Positions 8,589-15,819 are shown, counted from the first letter of the stretch. The stretch: DNA of 33,532 nt from an uncultured Prevotella sp. (GCA_905196835.1 CAJJWN010000032.1:1-33532), one strand, 5' to 3'. Numbers and translations: made by a program. Notes: generated by a model not told the origin, from the letters alone.

Positions 8589-9737
8589 ATGAAGAAAAGC
8601 TTGGTAGCACTTGCGTTCGGCACTCTCGCCCTCGGGATTGCCGAATTTGTTATGATGGGCATACTGCCCGACGTGGCGCAGAGCCTCGGCGTAAGCATAC
8701 CAGAGGCGGGCCACCTGATTTCGGCCTACGCCATAGGCGTATGCTGCGGCGCGCCGCTCCTTGTAGTAGTCCACAAGTATCCGCTGAAGAGCATACTGCT
8801 CGTGCTGGCGTGCATCATACTCTTAGGCTCCACGCTGGCCGCCCTCTCGGTAAACTACTGGATGCTCTTGGCGGCGCGGTTCATATCCGGACTGCCCCAC
8901 GGGGCTTACTTCGGCGTGGCCTCGATTGTGGCCGTGCGCCTGGCCGACGAGCGTCACAAGACGGGCGCGGTGTCAATAATGGTGGCCGGGATGACCGTGG
9001 CCAACCTCTTCGGCGTGCCTCTGGCTACGGGCCTCAGCGCGTCGGTGTCGTGGCGCTTCCCGTTCCTCCTGGTGGTGTTCGTCAGCCTCATAGTGCTGTA
9101 CTACGTGTGGAAGTGGGTGCCGTCGGTGGGCGCGCTGCCCGACAACGGCTTCCGCCACCAGTTCGCCTTCCTGAAAAACGATGCGCCGTGGCTCATCCTT
9201 GCGGCAACGATGTTTGCCAACGGAGGCATATTCTGCTGGTACAGCTACATCAGTCCGCTGCTCATCGAGGGCGGATTTGCCGCCGACGCGCTGCCCGCCC
9301 TGATGATAGCGGCGGGCTTCGGCATGGTGGCCGGCAACCTGATTAGCGGCCGCCTGTGCGACCGCCACCGGCCGGGTCACGTAGTGGCGGTGACGCAGTG
9401 CATAGCCATAGCCTCGCTGCTGGCCGTCTTCTGGCTGGCCGATTACGGCTGGGTGTCGGCTGCGCTGATGGTAGTATGCACGGGATGCCTCTTCGCGGTG
9501 AGCAGTCCGCAGCAGTTTCTCATACTCAAGCACGCCCCGGGCGGCGAGCTGCTTGGCGGCGCGAGCATACAGGTGGCCTTCAACATGGGCAACGCCATCG
9601 GCGCGTTCTGCGGCGGACTGCCCATAGCCGCAGGCCTGCCGCCGCGCTATGCGGCCTTGGTGGGCGTGCCGTTCATCGTGCTCGGCCTGGTGTCGTTCAT
9701 CATCTTTTGCAGGAAATACGAGCGGAAGGGGAGTTAA
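8589..9737 (+). CDS. MFS transporter, AraJ/DHA1-type efflux permease
   Basis: 382 residues with about 12 hydrophobic helices and no signal peptide beyond helix 1. The start GIAEFVMMGILPDVA and the helix 2 region VSIPEAGHLISAYAIGV are typical of the AraJ/YdhP-like sugar and drug efflux branch of the major facilitator superfamily. The motif-A region between helices 2 and 3 is diverged here (VHKYPLKSIL). Loop 8-9 carries GRLCDRHRPG, matching motif A of the second half. It is probably a proton-driven inner-membrane exporter; the substrate cannot be told from sequence. The ATG at 8589 directly precedes helix 1 and follows a purine-rich tract (8546-8582). The stop is followed by GAAGTTAAA-type tandem repeats. 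Confidence 0.88.
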   Translation: MKKSLVALAFGTLALGIAEFVMMGILPDVAQSLGVSIPEAGHLISAYAIGVCCGAPLLVVVHKYPLKSILLVLACIILLGSTLAALSVNYWMLLAARFISGLPHGAYFGVASIVAVRLADERHKTGAVSIMVAGMTVANLFGVPLATGLSASVSWRFPFLLVVFVSLIVLYYVWKWVPSVGALPDNGFRHQFAFLKNDAPWLILAATMFANGGIFCWYSYISPLLIEGGFAADALPALMIAAGFGMVAGNLISGRLCDRHRPGHVVAVTQCIAIASLLAVFWLADYGWVSAALMVVCTGCLFAVSSPQQFLILKHAPGGELLGGASIQVAFNMGNAIGAFCGGLPIAAGLPPRYAALVGVPFIVLGLVSFIIFCRKYERKGS

Positions 9738-9846
9738 AGAAGTTATTTTCAGAAGTTAAAGAAGTTAGAGAAGTTAAAGGAGTTAAAGACAAATGCCTTG
9801 CCGTCTCACCTTCTCACCCTCTCACTTTCTCACCTTCAACACAACA

Positions 9847-10286
9847 TATTGATATTCAACGCTTTGCGAAAGGCCGTCTTTTAGCTTCTAAAAGACGGCC
9901 TTTTGCGTTGCAATTCATGGCCTTTTGCATTGTAAAAGGCCGTCAACCTGGCTCATCCGCAGTTTGTTTGGATGGTTTTTAAGAGTATAGCCTGTTCACA
10001 TCCTTCCGCAATCCAGGCATGACGGCTACCGACCGCCTGGTTAAAGAACTTAATGCCATCCAACAGATTTGCGGAAGACGGTCTTTTGAAATGAGAATGG
10101 ATAATTGACAATTATGATTAGCTTTGTCAGCAGACAGCCTTGAAGGCAGGCATTATTTTTAATTTTTCATTTTTAATTTTTAATTCATCAAGCCGCCCAC
10201 CTCACCCCTCCCGAAGGGAGGAAGCTTGATTAGCCTTGCCGGTTTTACCCTTGGCGCATCGGGCTTATTAGGCTAATCAGGCTAAT
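9847..10286 (+). repeat. Composite intergenic repeat, copy B, interrupted
   Basis: A leader-like TTGATATTCAA (9849-9859) is followed by 22-bp units at 9866, 9888, 9910 and 9932, the last two degenerate. About 117 bp of unrelated sequence follows (9954-10070), then one more unit (10071-10092). The same tail as copies A and C follows, from GAGAATGGATAATTGACAAT onward. Units 1 and 2 form a 16-bp perfect hairpin (arms 9868-9883 and 9888-9905 region). The distal third of the tail is shorter than in copies A and C. Confidence 0.75.
9866..9953 (+). repeat. 22-bp phased palindromic array, locus 2 (4 units)
   Basis: Units start at 9866, 9888, 9910 and 9932. The first pair reads AAAGGCCGTCTTTTAG then CTAAAAGACGGCCTTT and is perfectly complementary. 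It lies 128 bp after the MFS stop and could act as a terminator in either direction. Confidence 0.8.
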
Positions 10287-10319
10287 TTGGCTCATCTCCA
10301 AGCACTCAACTTCTAAAAA

Positions 10320-12368
10320 ATGACTATCTTTGTAGCCGTGGACAACTATTCATCATCACCCATACAGTACCTGCGGCAGCTGCGCCTGCTGCTCGAAATG
10401 GAGTATGCCTGCGAGAAAGAGGAGTTTCGCCGGCAGACGGAAGCCATGGGCTTGCAGCGCAAGGTGAAGCGCGGCGACGCGTGGATGCCCATCAGCGTGG
10501 GCCGCAGCTACTACAACTCGCTCAACCAGCTGGCCGTCGAGGTGATGCGAACGCAGGACAAGGAGATTGAACACAACTTCGAGTTCGGCCGCCCCGTGGT
10601 GTTCTTTGAGACAAAGAAAGCCCCCTCCCAACCTCCCCGAGGGGAGGGGACTGACCGGCAGGGCAAACCCTACTCCTCCCCTCGGGGAGGCCGGGAGGGG
10701 GCTTCCTTCCTCTTCACCGGCACGGTAAGCTACGTTGACGGCGACCGCATGGTTGTCACTGTGCCCGACAACGCGCCGCTTACGCGCCTGCAAACGGCGG
10801 AGAACGTGGGCGTACAACTGTTCTTCGACGAGACCACATACCGGCTGATGTTCGAGGCATTGGACCGCGTCATCGGCGCGAAGGGCAACCGGCTGGCCTA
10901 CCTGCGCGACCTCTTCGCGTCGCGGCAGAAGGCCGAGACGTTCTCATTCGCCCCCATCCGCTTCCCTTGGCTCAACCCCGCGCAAGAGCAGGCGGTGAAC
11001 AGCGTGCTCCGCGCCAAGGACGTTGCCATTGTACACGGGCCGCCGGGCACGGGCAAGACCACGACCCTCGTAGAGGCAATATACGAGACGCTGCGCCGCG
11101 AAAACCAGGTGCTCGTATGCGCACAGAGCAACATGGCCGTCGACTGGATTAGCGAACGGCTCGTTGACCGGGGCGTCAACGTGCTGCGCATAGGCAACCC
11201 CGTGAAGGTGAACGACAAGATGCTGTCGTTCACTTACGAACGGCGCTTCGCCGACCATCCCGACTATCCGCAGCTGTGGAGCATACGCGAGGCCATACGC
11301 AAGCTGCGCCAAGGCCGCAAAAGGCGGCGCGACGACGGCTACCACCAGAAGCTCGACCGCCTGAAAAGCCGCGCCACGGAGCTTGAAATACGCATAAACG
11401 CCCAGCTCTTCGGCGAGGCGCGCGTCATAGCCTCGACCCTTACGGGCAGCGCGAGCCGCGTGCTCATCGGCCAGAAGTTCGGAACGCTCTTCATTGACGA
11501 GGCCGCCCAGGCTCTCGAAGCAGCCTGCTGGATAGCCATAAGGCGTGCGTCGAGGGTAATACTGGCCGGAGACCACTGCCAGTTGCCGCCCACGGTGAAG
11601 AGCATCGCGGCACTGCGCGGCGGCCTGGGCACTACGCTCATGGAGCGCATCGTGCGCCAGAAGCCCGAAGTTGTGACGCTGCTGAAGACGCAGTACCGCA
11701 TGAACGAGCACATAATGCGCTTCTCGAGCGACTGGTTCTACGGCGGAATGGTAGAGGCGGCACCGCAAATCAGGTACCGCGGAATACTCGACTTGGACAA
11801 CCCGATGACGTGGATTGACACGGCAGAAGTGGAAGGCAAGGAGGAGTTTGTTGGCGACAGCTTCGGCCGAATAAACCGAGCCGAAGCCGAACTGACGCTC
11901 GACACGCTCGAGAAATACTTTTCCAAAATCGGCAAGCAGCGCATCCTCGACGAGCGCATCGACGTTGGCGTAATATCGCCTTACCGCGCCCAGGTGCAGC
12001 TCTTGCGGCGGCTTGTCCGCAAAAAGGAGTTCTTTAAGCCTTACCGCAGCCTCATATCGGTGAACACTGTGGACGGTTTCCAGGGACAGGAACGCGACAT
12101 CATCGTAATATCCCTTGTCCGGGCGAACGCCGACGGGCAAATAGGCTTCCTCTCGGATTTGCGTCGAATGAACGTGGCCATTACCCGGGCACGCATGAAA
12201 CTCATAATACTCGGCGACGTGCAGACCATGACTCGCCACCCGTTTTATAAGAAACTGTGGGAATACACAAATGGAAAAGCCCCCTCCCAACCTCCCCGAG
12301 GGGAGGAGGGTGGACGCCGAAGCCCCCTCCTAACCTCCCCGAGGGGAGGAAAGCTAACGCCATTGTGA
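10320..12368 (+). CDS. Superfamily I DNA/RNA helicase (UPF1-like, AAA_11/AAA_12)
   Basis: 682 residues in the longest frame; a cytoplasmic ATP-dependent helicase of unknown substrate. The motifs are clear: Walker A GPPGTGKTT (240-248), Walker B LFIDEAAQ (390-397), LAGDHCQLPPT, QYRM (458-461), VDGFQGQERD (584-593) and VAITRAR (619-625). The N-terminal ~96 residues (with KVKRGDAWMP and GRSYYNSLNQL) are typical of Bacteroidota members. Two segments are repeat DNA read in frame: residues ~101-130 and ~653-678, both with APSQPPRGE- and SPRGG-type peptides. The start is uncertain. A -7-like box lies at 10325-10332, and GTG at 10338 (codon 7) or ATG at 10398 (codon 27) are alternatives. Recognisable family similarity already begins near residue 11, which favours 10320 or 10338. 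Confidence 0.92.
   Translation: MTIFVAVDNYSSSPIQYLRQLRLLLEMEYACEKEEFRRQTEAMGLQRKVKRGDAWMPISVGRSYYNSLNQLAVEVMRTQDKEIEHNFEFGRPVVFFETKKAPSQPPRGEGTDRQGKPYSSPRGGREGASFLFTGTVSYVDGDRMVVTVPDNAPLTRLQTAENVGVQLFFDETTYRLMFEALDRVIGAKGNRLAYLRDLFASRQKAETFSFAPIRFPWLNPAQEQAVNSVLRAKDVAIVHGPPGTGKTTTLVEAIYETLRRENQVLVCAQSNMAVDWISERLVDRGVNVLRIGNPVKVNDKMLSFTYERRFADHPDYPQLWSIREAIRKLRQGRKRRRDDGYHQKLDRLKSRATELEIRINAQLFGEARVIASTLTGSASRVLIGQKFGTLFIDEAAQALEAACWIAIRRASRVILAGDHCQLPPTVKSIAALRGGLGTTLMERIVRQKPEVVTLLKTQYRMNEHIMRFSSDWFYGGMVEAAPQIRYRGILDLDNPMTWIDTAEVEGKEEFVGDSFGRINRAEAELTLDTLEKYFSKIGKQRILDERIDVGVISPYRAQVQLLRRLVRKKEFFKPYRSLISVNTVDGFQGQERDIIVISLVRANADGQIGFLSDLRRMNVAITRARMKLIILGDVQTMTRHPFYKKLWEYTNGKAPSQPPRGEEGGRRSPLLTSPRGGKLTPL
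10325..10332 (+). promoter_or_regulatory. -7 promoter box (TATCTTTG) overlapping the helicase start
   Basis: TATCTTTG matches TAnnTTTG exactly but has no TTTG at the expected -33 distance. It lies 5 bp inside the longest helicase frame. If it is used, transcription would begin near 10338-10340, so the ATG at 10320 would not be the start codon. Confidence 0.45.
10620..10702. repeat. Inverted pair of 28-bp GC-rich repeats inside the helicase coding region
   Basis: A forward copy (10620-10647) and a reverse copy (10675-10702) match at 26/28 positions and share the palindromic core CCTCCCCGAGGGGAGG. They are separated by 27 bp and keep the helicase frame open, adding about 30 Pro/Gly/Arg-rich residues between the N-terminal domain and the following beta-strand region. 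Confidence 0.85.
12279..12349 (+). repeat. Two forward 28-bp GC-rich repeats at the helicase C-terminus
   Basis: Copies lie at 12279-12306 and 12322-12349, each with the CCTCCCCGAGGGGAGG core. They encode the last ~30 residues of the helicase, so the native C-terminus probably ended near residue 652 (KKLWEYTNGK). The reverse copies at 12430-12457 and 12496-12523 could pair with them in the transcript. Confidence 0.8.
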
Positions 12369-12393
12369 TATAGATTAATAATTAAAAAAATTA

Positions 12394-12525
12394 ATAATTA
12401 ACAACAACCTGCAAGGGTAATTACAATCTCCTCCCCTCGGGGAGGTTGGGAGGGGGCTTATAATTAACAACAACCTGCAAGGGTAATTACAATCTCCTCC
12501 CCTCGGGGAGGCCGGGAGGGGGCTT
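12394..12525. repeat. Tandem duplication of a 66-bp unit containing the 28-bp repeat
   Basis: Unit 1 is 12394-12459 and unit 2 is 12460-12525. They differ only at two adjacent bases (AGGTTGGG against AGGCCGGG). Each contains AACAACCTGCAAGGGTAATT followed by one reverse 28-bp repeat. The duplication fills most of the gap between the helicase stop and the next ATG at 12531, leaving only 5 bp. Confidence 0.85.
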
Positions 12526-12530
12526 ATTAT

Positions 12531-12920
12531 ATGCTACAACGAGACTACATACAGCGGCTTATCCGCGAGTTCATGGCCGCCTTGCAGCGGCTAATCGAGA
12601 AGAAAGAAGTAGGCCAGAGGCAGGAGGAAGTGCGCCGCCTGTTCACGCAATACATGGGCGACTACGCCTTTTTCCACATAGGGTCGATAGACGACGTGAT
12701 GCAGTGGTTCGAGCGTTACCACGAGGAAGAACGGCTTGACCGCATGTCGATGCTGGCCGAACTGTACTACGCCGAGGCCGACACGATGAGCGAACCGGTG
12801 CGCACGGAGGTGCTCGACAGGGCCTTCATGCTGTTCGACTTCGTTGACCGGCACAGCCGCACGTACTCGCCGGAGAGGCTGAAGAAGATGAATGAAATAA
12901 CTGAGAAGGTGAGAAGGTGA
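12531..12920 (+). CDS. Small uncharacterised protein, possibly DUF6483-like
   Basis: 129 residues, charged, apparently all helical, with no signal peptide or membrane segment. It starts MLQRDYIQRLIREFMAAL, a pattern I associate weakly with the uncharacterised DUF6483-type proteins of Firmicutes and Bacteroidota; no function is known. The middle contains HIGSIDDVMQWF and the end TYSPERLKKMNEI, reminiscent of TPR-like helical repeats. The ATG at 12531 begins 5 bp after a tandem repeat, so no classical ribosome site is present. The last codons (KVRR) fall within the left arm of a 29-bp inverted repeat. It may be transcribed with the helicase. Confidence 0.7.
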   Translation: MLQRDYIQRLIREFMAALQRLIEKKEVGQRQEEVRRLFTQYMGDYAFFHIGSIDDVMQWFERYHEEERLDRMSMLAELYYAEADTMSEPVRTEVLDRAFMLFDFVDRHSRTYSPERLKKMNEITEKVRR

Positions 12921-12991
12921 GAGGGTAGGAAGGTAAGACATGAAGCATAAAATGCCTTTCACACCTTCCTACCCTCTCACCTTCTCACCTT
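12906..12991. repeat. Perfect 29-bp inverted repeat, possible terminator
   Basis: Arm 1 (12906-12934) and arm 2 (12963-12991) are exact reverse complements around a 28-bp loop. The arms are built from GAGAAGGT-type microrepeats. Arm 1 covers the last codons and stop of the 129-residue gene. Arm 2 ends 19 bp before the next ATG. It could form a strong mRNA hairpin between the two genes. Confidence 0.8.
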
Positions 12992-13010
12992 TATAAAACC
13001 TTTTACCCAC

Positions 13011-13655
13011 ATGACGACACACCCATTATGGACGGATGACTGCTGGCTGCCGCTGCTCAAGCTGTATTTCAGGCGGCCGGAGGGCGTAAAGCCCATGTTC
13101 TCGCGCGGCATGGTTGAGCTTGCACTCGGGCTGCACATACCGCCGCAAACGCTCTACGCGCAGATGTTCCGCCTGCGCAGGCCCGACACGCCGAGCCTCG
13201 TGCGCCTGAAGGAACGCTACGCCGCCAACCCGAAACGCCTCGCGCGCGACATCAAGACGCTGCGGCGCATGAGCGGACTGGGCAGCGGCGGCGTGTTCTA
13301 CGACGGCGTGGAAGTGAACGAGACGTTTGAAAAAGACTTCCGGCCAATCGCCTCCCACCCTTCAATACTGCCGATAACGCTCGTCATAGTGCTCGACCTG
13401 TACTTCCGCCTCACGCCAGCCACGATGGTGAAAGAGACGCCCGAAGTGGCCGAGACGGCGCGGCTGGTGCGCCTGAAGGCGGCCGATGTGGTTGGCATCC
13501 TCGACTGCTTCCAGGCCTGCGACCCTTACCTGAAGCGCGCCACGCCGACCGACAGCCCACTCTACGCCGCCTGCCGCGACGTGTGGCAACGCTATGGCAA
13601 CGGCGACCCGCAGGCTCTCGCCGCCACGGCGGCACAGCTGAAAGAATACTATTGA
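13011..13655 (+). CDS. Conserved Bacteroidota protein of unknown function
   Basis: 214 residues, soluble, no signal peptide. I recognise the pattern of a conserved Bacteroidota hypothetical protein: WLPLLKLYFRRPEGVKP near the start, then ELALGLHIPP, MFRLRRPDTP, GGVFYDGVEVNE(T)FE near residue 100, and LVIVLDLYFRLTPATMV(KETPE) near 125-145. No enzyme motif is evident. It lies 90 bp after the preceding small gene, separated by the 29-bp inverted repeat. The ATG at 13011 is the only sensible start. No function is proposed. Confidence 0.8.
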   Translation: MTTHPLWTDDCWLPLLKLYFRRPEGVKPMFSRGMVELALGLHIPPQTLYAQMFRLRRPDTPSLVRLKERYAANPKRLARDIKTLRRMSGLGSGGVFYDGVEVNETFEKDFRPIASHPSILPITLVIVLDLYFRLTPATMVKETPEVAETARLVRLKAADVVGILDCFQACDPYLKRATPTDSPLYAACRDVWQRYGNGDPQALAATAAQLKEYY

Positions 13656-13662
13656 CAACTTG

Positions 13663-14039
13663 GTATGCCTTGCGGGCAGCCTTGGCGCATCAGGCTTATT
13701 GGGCTTATCAGGCCAATTCGGCCTATAATTATGATTAGCCCGATAAGCCTTATTAGCCTAATACGCCGTTAATGGGACACTGCTAATCAAGCTCCCTCCC
13801 TTCGGGATGGCTGGAGTGGGTGGCTTGGTGAATTAAAAATTAACAATTAACAATTAAAAATAATGCCTGCCTTCAAGACTGTTTGCTGACAAAACTAATC
13901 ATAATTGTCAATTATCAATTATCCATTCTCATTTCAAAAGACCGTCTTTCGCCCTGCGAAAGGCCATCTTTTGTCTCCTCAAAGGCCGTCTTTCAGCGTG
14001 TAAAAGGCGGCCTTTTGCACAGCCATTGATTATCAGCCA
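13663..14039 (-). repeat. Composite intergenic repeat, copy C (inverted relative to copy A)
   Basis: Read on the minus strand it has the leader GCTGATAATCA (14037-14027), four 22-bp units (14018-13931), then the AT-rich tail and the GGCTTATT/AATAAGCC blocks, ending at GCAAGGCATAC near 13663. It matches copy A over its whole length with small indels and substitutions, including 66 identical bases (13733-13798). Confidence 0.85.
13931..14018 (-). repeat. 22-bp phased palindromic array, locus 4 (4 units)
   Basis: On the plus strand the units span 13931-13952, 13953-13974, 13975-13996 and 13997-14018, with no spacer. The orientation is set by the leader at 14027-14037. Read on the minus strand, units 1 and 2 pair with one internal mismatch. 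Confidence 0.85.
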
Positions 14040-14187
14040 CTTACACACTCGCCATCGACGGACTCCAAAGCCGCCGCAACACGCACGACAGCAGGCGGCG
14101 CACAGACAAAAAATTTACATAAATCAATAAAACTAACGTTTGCGCAAGAAAGTCAGGCCTATGGCCTGCCGTGAGCAGGGAAATATG

Positions 14188-14195
14188 TATTTTTG
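14188..14195 (+). promoter_or_regulatory. -7 promoter box of the NDH-2 gene
   Basis: TATTTTTG matches TAnnTTTG and is followed by GCAGCA. It lies 55 bp before the chosen start at 14251, giving a leader of about 45-50 nt. No clear TTTG is present at the -33 distance. Confidence 0.5.
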
Positions 14196-14250
14196 CAGCA
14201 GTCTTAGTCAATGTAACATTTTCTTAACCAAAAAACCAAAACAGCACAGC

Positions 14251-15615
14251 ATGAGTCTGAACATCGAAAAGGGCGACAAGAAGCGCGTCGTCATCGTGGG
14301 AGGAGGCTTCGCCGGGCTTAAAGTGGCCAACAGGTTGAAGCACAAGGGTATGCAAATAGTTTTAATCGACCGGAACAACTACCACCAGTTTCCGCCTATG
14401 ATTTACCAGGTGGCGTCGGCAGGCATGGAGCCAAGCTCCATATCGTTCCCCTTCCGAAAAATCTTCCAGCACAGCCGCGACGTCTACTTCCGCATGGCCG
14501 AACTGCGCTCCGTGCACCCCGAGAAGAAGCTCATACAGACATCCATCGGCAAGGTGGACTACGACTACCTCGTGCTCGCAGCCGGGACGACTACCAACTT
14601 CTACGGCAACAAGAACGTGGAGGCCGAGGCCATGCCGATGAAGACGGTCTCGGAGGCCATGGGATTGCAAAACGCCATACTGGCGAACATCGAACGAGCC
14701 ATAACCTGCGCCACCAAACAGGAGCAGCAGGAACTGCTCAACGTCGTAATAGTGGGCGGCGGAGCCACGGGCGTTGAGGTGGCCGGAGTGCTTTCCGAGA
14801 TGAAGCGCACCGTGCTGCCGCACGACTATCCCGACCTCGACCCCAGCCTCATGAACATCTACCTCATAGAAGGCGGCAACCGCCTGCTCGCCGGAATGTC
14901 GCCCGAATCGTCCGCCGCGGTGGAGCGTTTCCTGCGCCGCATGGGCGTGAACGTGCTGCTCAACAAGATGGTGACCGACTACCAGGACCACAAGGTCATC
15001 CTGGCCGACGGCAGCTCAATAGCCACAAAGACGTTCATCTGGGTGAGCGGCGTGGCCGGAAGCCCCGTGGGCAACATCGGCCGCGAGCACCTTGGCCGCG
15101 GACAGCGCATCAAGGTTGACCGCTTCAACCAGGTAGAAGGCATGGACTCGGTGTTCTGCATCGGCGACCAGTGCATAGTCTGCGGCGACGAAGACTATCC
15201 CAACGGCCACCCGCAGCTGGCGCAGGTAGCCATACAGCAGGGCAAGAACCTGGCGCGCAACATCCGCCGGCTGGAGAAAGGCAAGGAGATGCGCCCCTTC
15301 AAGTACAAGAACCTCGGCTCGATGGCTACCGTAGGAAGGAACAAGGCCGTAGCTGAGTTCTCCACGGTGAAGACCAGCGGCTTCATAGCATGGCTGATGT
15401 GGCTCGTCGTACACCTGCGCTCCATCCTCGGAGTGAGGAACAAGGTGGTGGTGATGCTCAACTGGATGTGGAACTACTTTAACTACAACCAGTCGCTCCG
15501 AATGATATTCTACCCCAAGAAGGCGCACGAAATACAGGAGCGCGAGGCGCGCGAGGCCGTAACACACTGGGGCGAAGACCTCAAGGACGGCGCCGCGCCG
15601 GACGGCAACAGCTGA
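14251..15615 (+). CDS. ndh: Type II NADH:quinone oxidoreductase (NDH-2)
   Basis: 454 residues. This is a single-subunit, membrane-associated flavoenzyme that passes electrons from NADH to quinone without pumping protons. The start at 14251 (MSLNIEKGDKK) is chosen over in-frame upstream codons because a -7 box sits at 14188-14195 and the FAD fold begins at once: VVIVGGGFAGL (13-23). A second dinucleotide-binding motif, VVIVGGGATGVEVAG, starts at residue 165. The FAD-binding VFCIGDQ motif and PQLAQVAIQQGKN(L)A follow. The last ~90 residues (FIAWLMWLVVHL, then MLNWMWNYFNYNQSLRMIF) form the amphipathic membrane-anchoring end typical of Bacteroidota NDH-2. Length and motifs are complete. Confidence 0.93.
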   Translation: MSLNIEKGDKKRVVIVGGGFAGLKVANRLKHKGMQIVLIDRNNYHQFPPMIYQVASAGMEPSSISFPFRKIFQHSRDVYFRMAELRSVHPEKKLIQTSIGKVDYDYLVLAAGTTTNFYGNKNVEAEAMPMKTVSEAMGLQNAILANIERAITCATKQEQQELLNVVIVGGGATGVEVAGVLSEMKRTVLPHDYPDLDPSLMNIYLIEGGNRLLAGMSPESSAAVERFLRRMGVNVLLNKMVTDYQDHKVILADGSSIATKTFIWVSGVAGSPVGNIGREHLGRGQRIKVDRFNQVEGMDSVFCIGDQCIVCGDEDYPNGHPQLAQVAIQQGKNLARNIRRLEKGKEMRPFKYKNLGSMATVGRNKAVAEFSTVKTSGFIAWLMWLVVHLRSILGVRNKVVVMLNWMWNYFNYNQSLRMIFYPKKAHEIQEREAREAVTHWGEDLKDGAAPDGNS

Positions 15616-15648
15616 CAGCCACGTAACAACCTGACAATCAGGCACTTT

Positions 15649-15736
15649 GCAAAAGGCCGTGTTCCGCAGTGCGGAACACGGCCTTTTGGCGTATAAAAGA
15701 CGGCCTTTCACACTCCGAAAGGCCGTCTTTCACAAA
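15649..15736 (+). repeat. 22-bp phased palindromic array, locus 5 (4 units)
   Basis: The leader CTGACAATCAG (15631-15641) is followed by units at 15649, 15671, 15693 and 15715. Units 1 and 2 form an 18-bp perfect stem with a 3-nt loop. Both have departed from the consensus in compensating fashion: GTGTTCCGC in unit 1 and GCGGAACAC in unit 2. Units 3 and 4 are complementary over 14 bp. It begins 33 bp after the NDH-2 stop and is probably its terminator. Confidence 0.85.
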
Positions 15737-15744
15737 ACCGGCAG

Positions 15745-15816
15745 CCAACCGTACAACCGTATAACCGCAAAACCGCACGACCGTAAAACCCCATAACCGC
15801 ACAACCTTATAACCGT
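15745..15816. repeat. Short tandem repeat, nine 8-bp units
   Basis: Nine consecutive octamers of the form NNAACCGY (minus strand RCGGTTNN) run from 15745 to 15816, with a few substitutions. It sits directly after the locus 5 array. Copy number could vary between strains. Confidence 0.75.
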
Positions 15817-15819
15817 AAA

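Larger units (their letters stand above)
9738..10319. other. 582-bp intergenic region without a gene
   Basis: It begins with a microrepeat tract of GAAGTTAAA/GAAGTTAGA units (9736-9789). A pyrimidine tract of CTCACCTTCTCACCC type follows (9800-9838), and the rest is composite repeat copy B. An open frame that reads through here from inside the MFS gene is a shadow of the MFS gene plus the repeat array. I see no independent gene. Confidence 0.7.
13656..14250. other. 595-bp intergenic region without a gene
   Basis: It is almost entirely composite repeat copy C (13663-14039), then about 100 bp of ordinary sequence with a short AT-rich stretch (14100-14140), then the NDH-2 promoter box and leader. 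An in-frame TTG at 14140 and ATG at 14161 lie upstream of the NDH-2 promoter box and are not credible starts. I see no other gene. Confidence 0.7.

Noticed and set aside
10944..12290. 448-residue minus-strand open frame opposite the helicase
   Set aside because: Shadow frame; the plus strand contains all helicase motifs.
14140..14250. Longer NDH-2 start at 14140 or 14161
   Set aside because: The -7 box at 14188-14195 lies downstream of these codons, and the extra residues precede the FAD-binding fold without family character.
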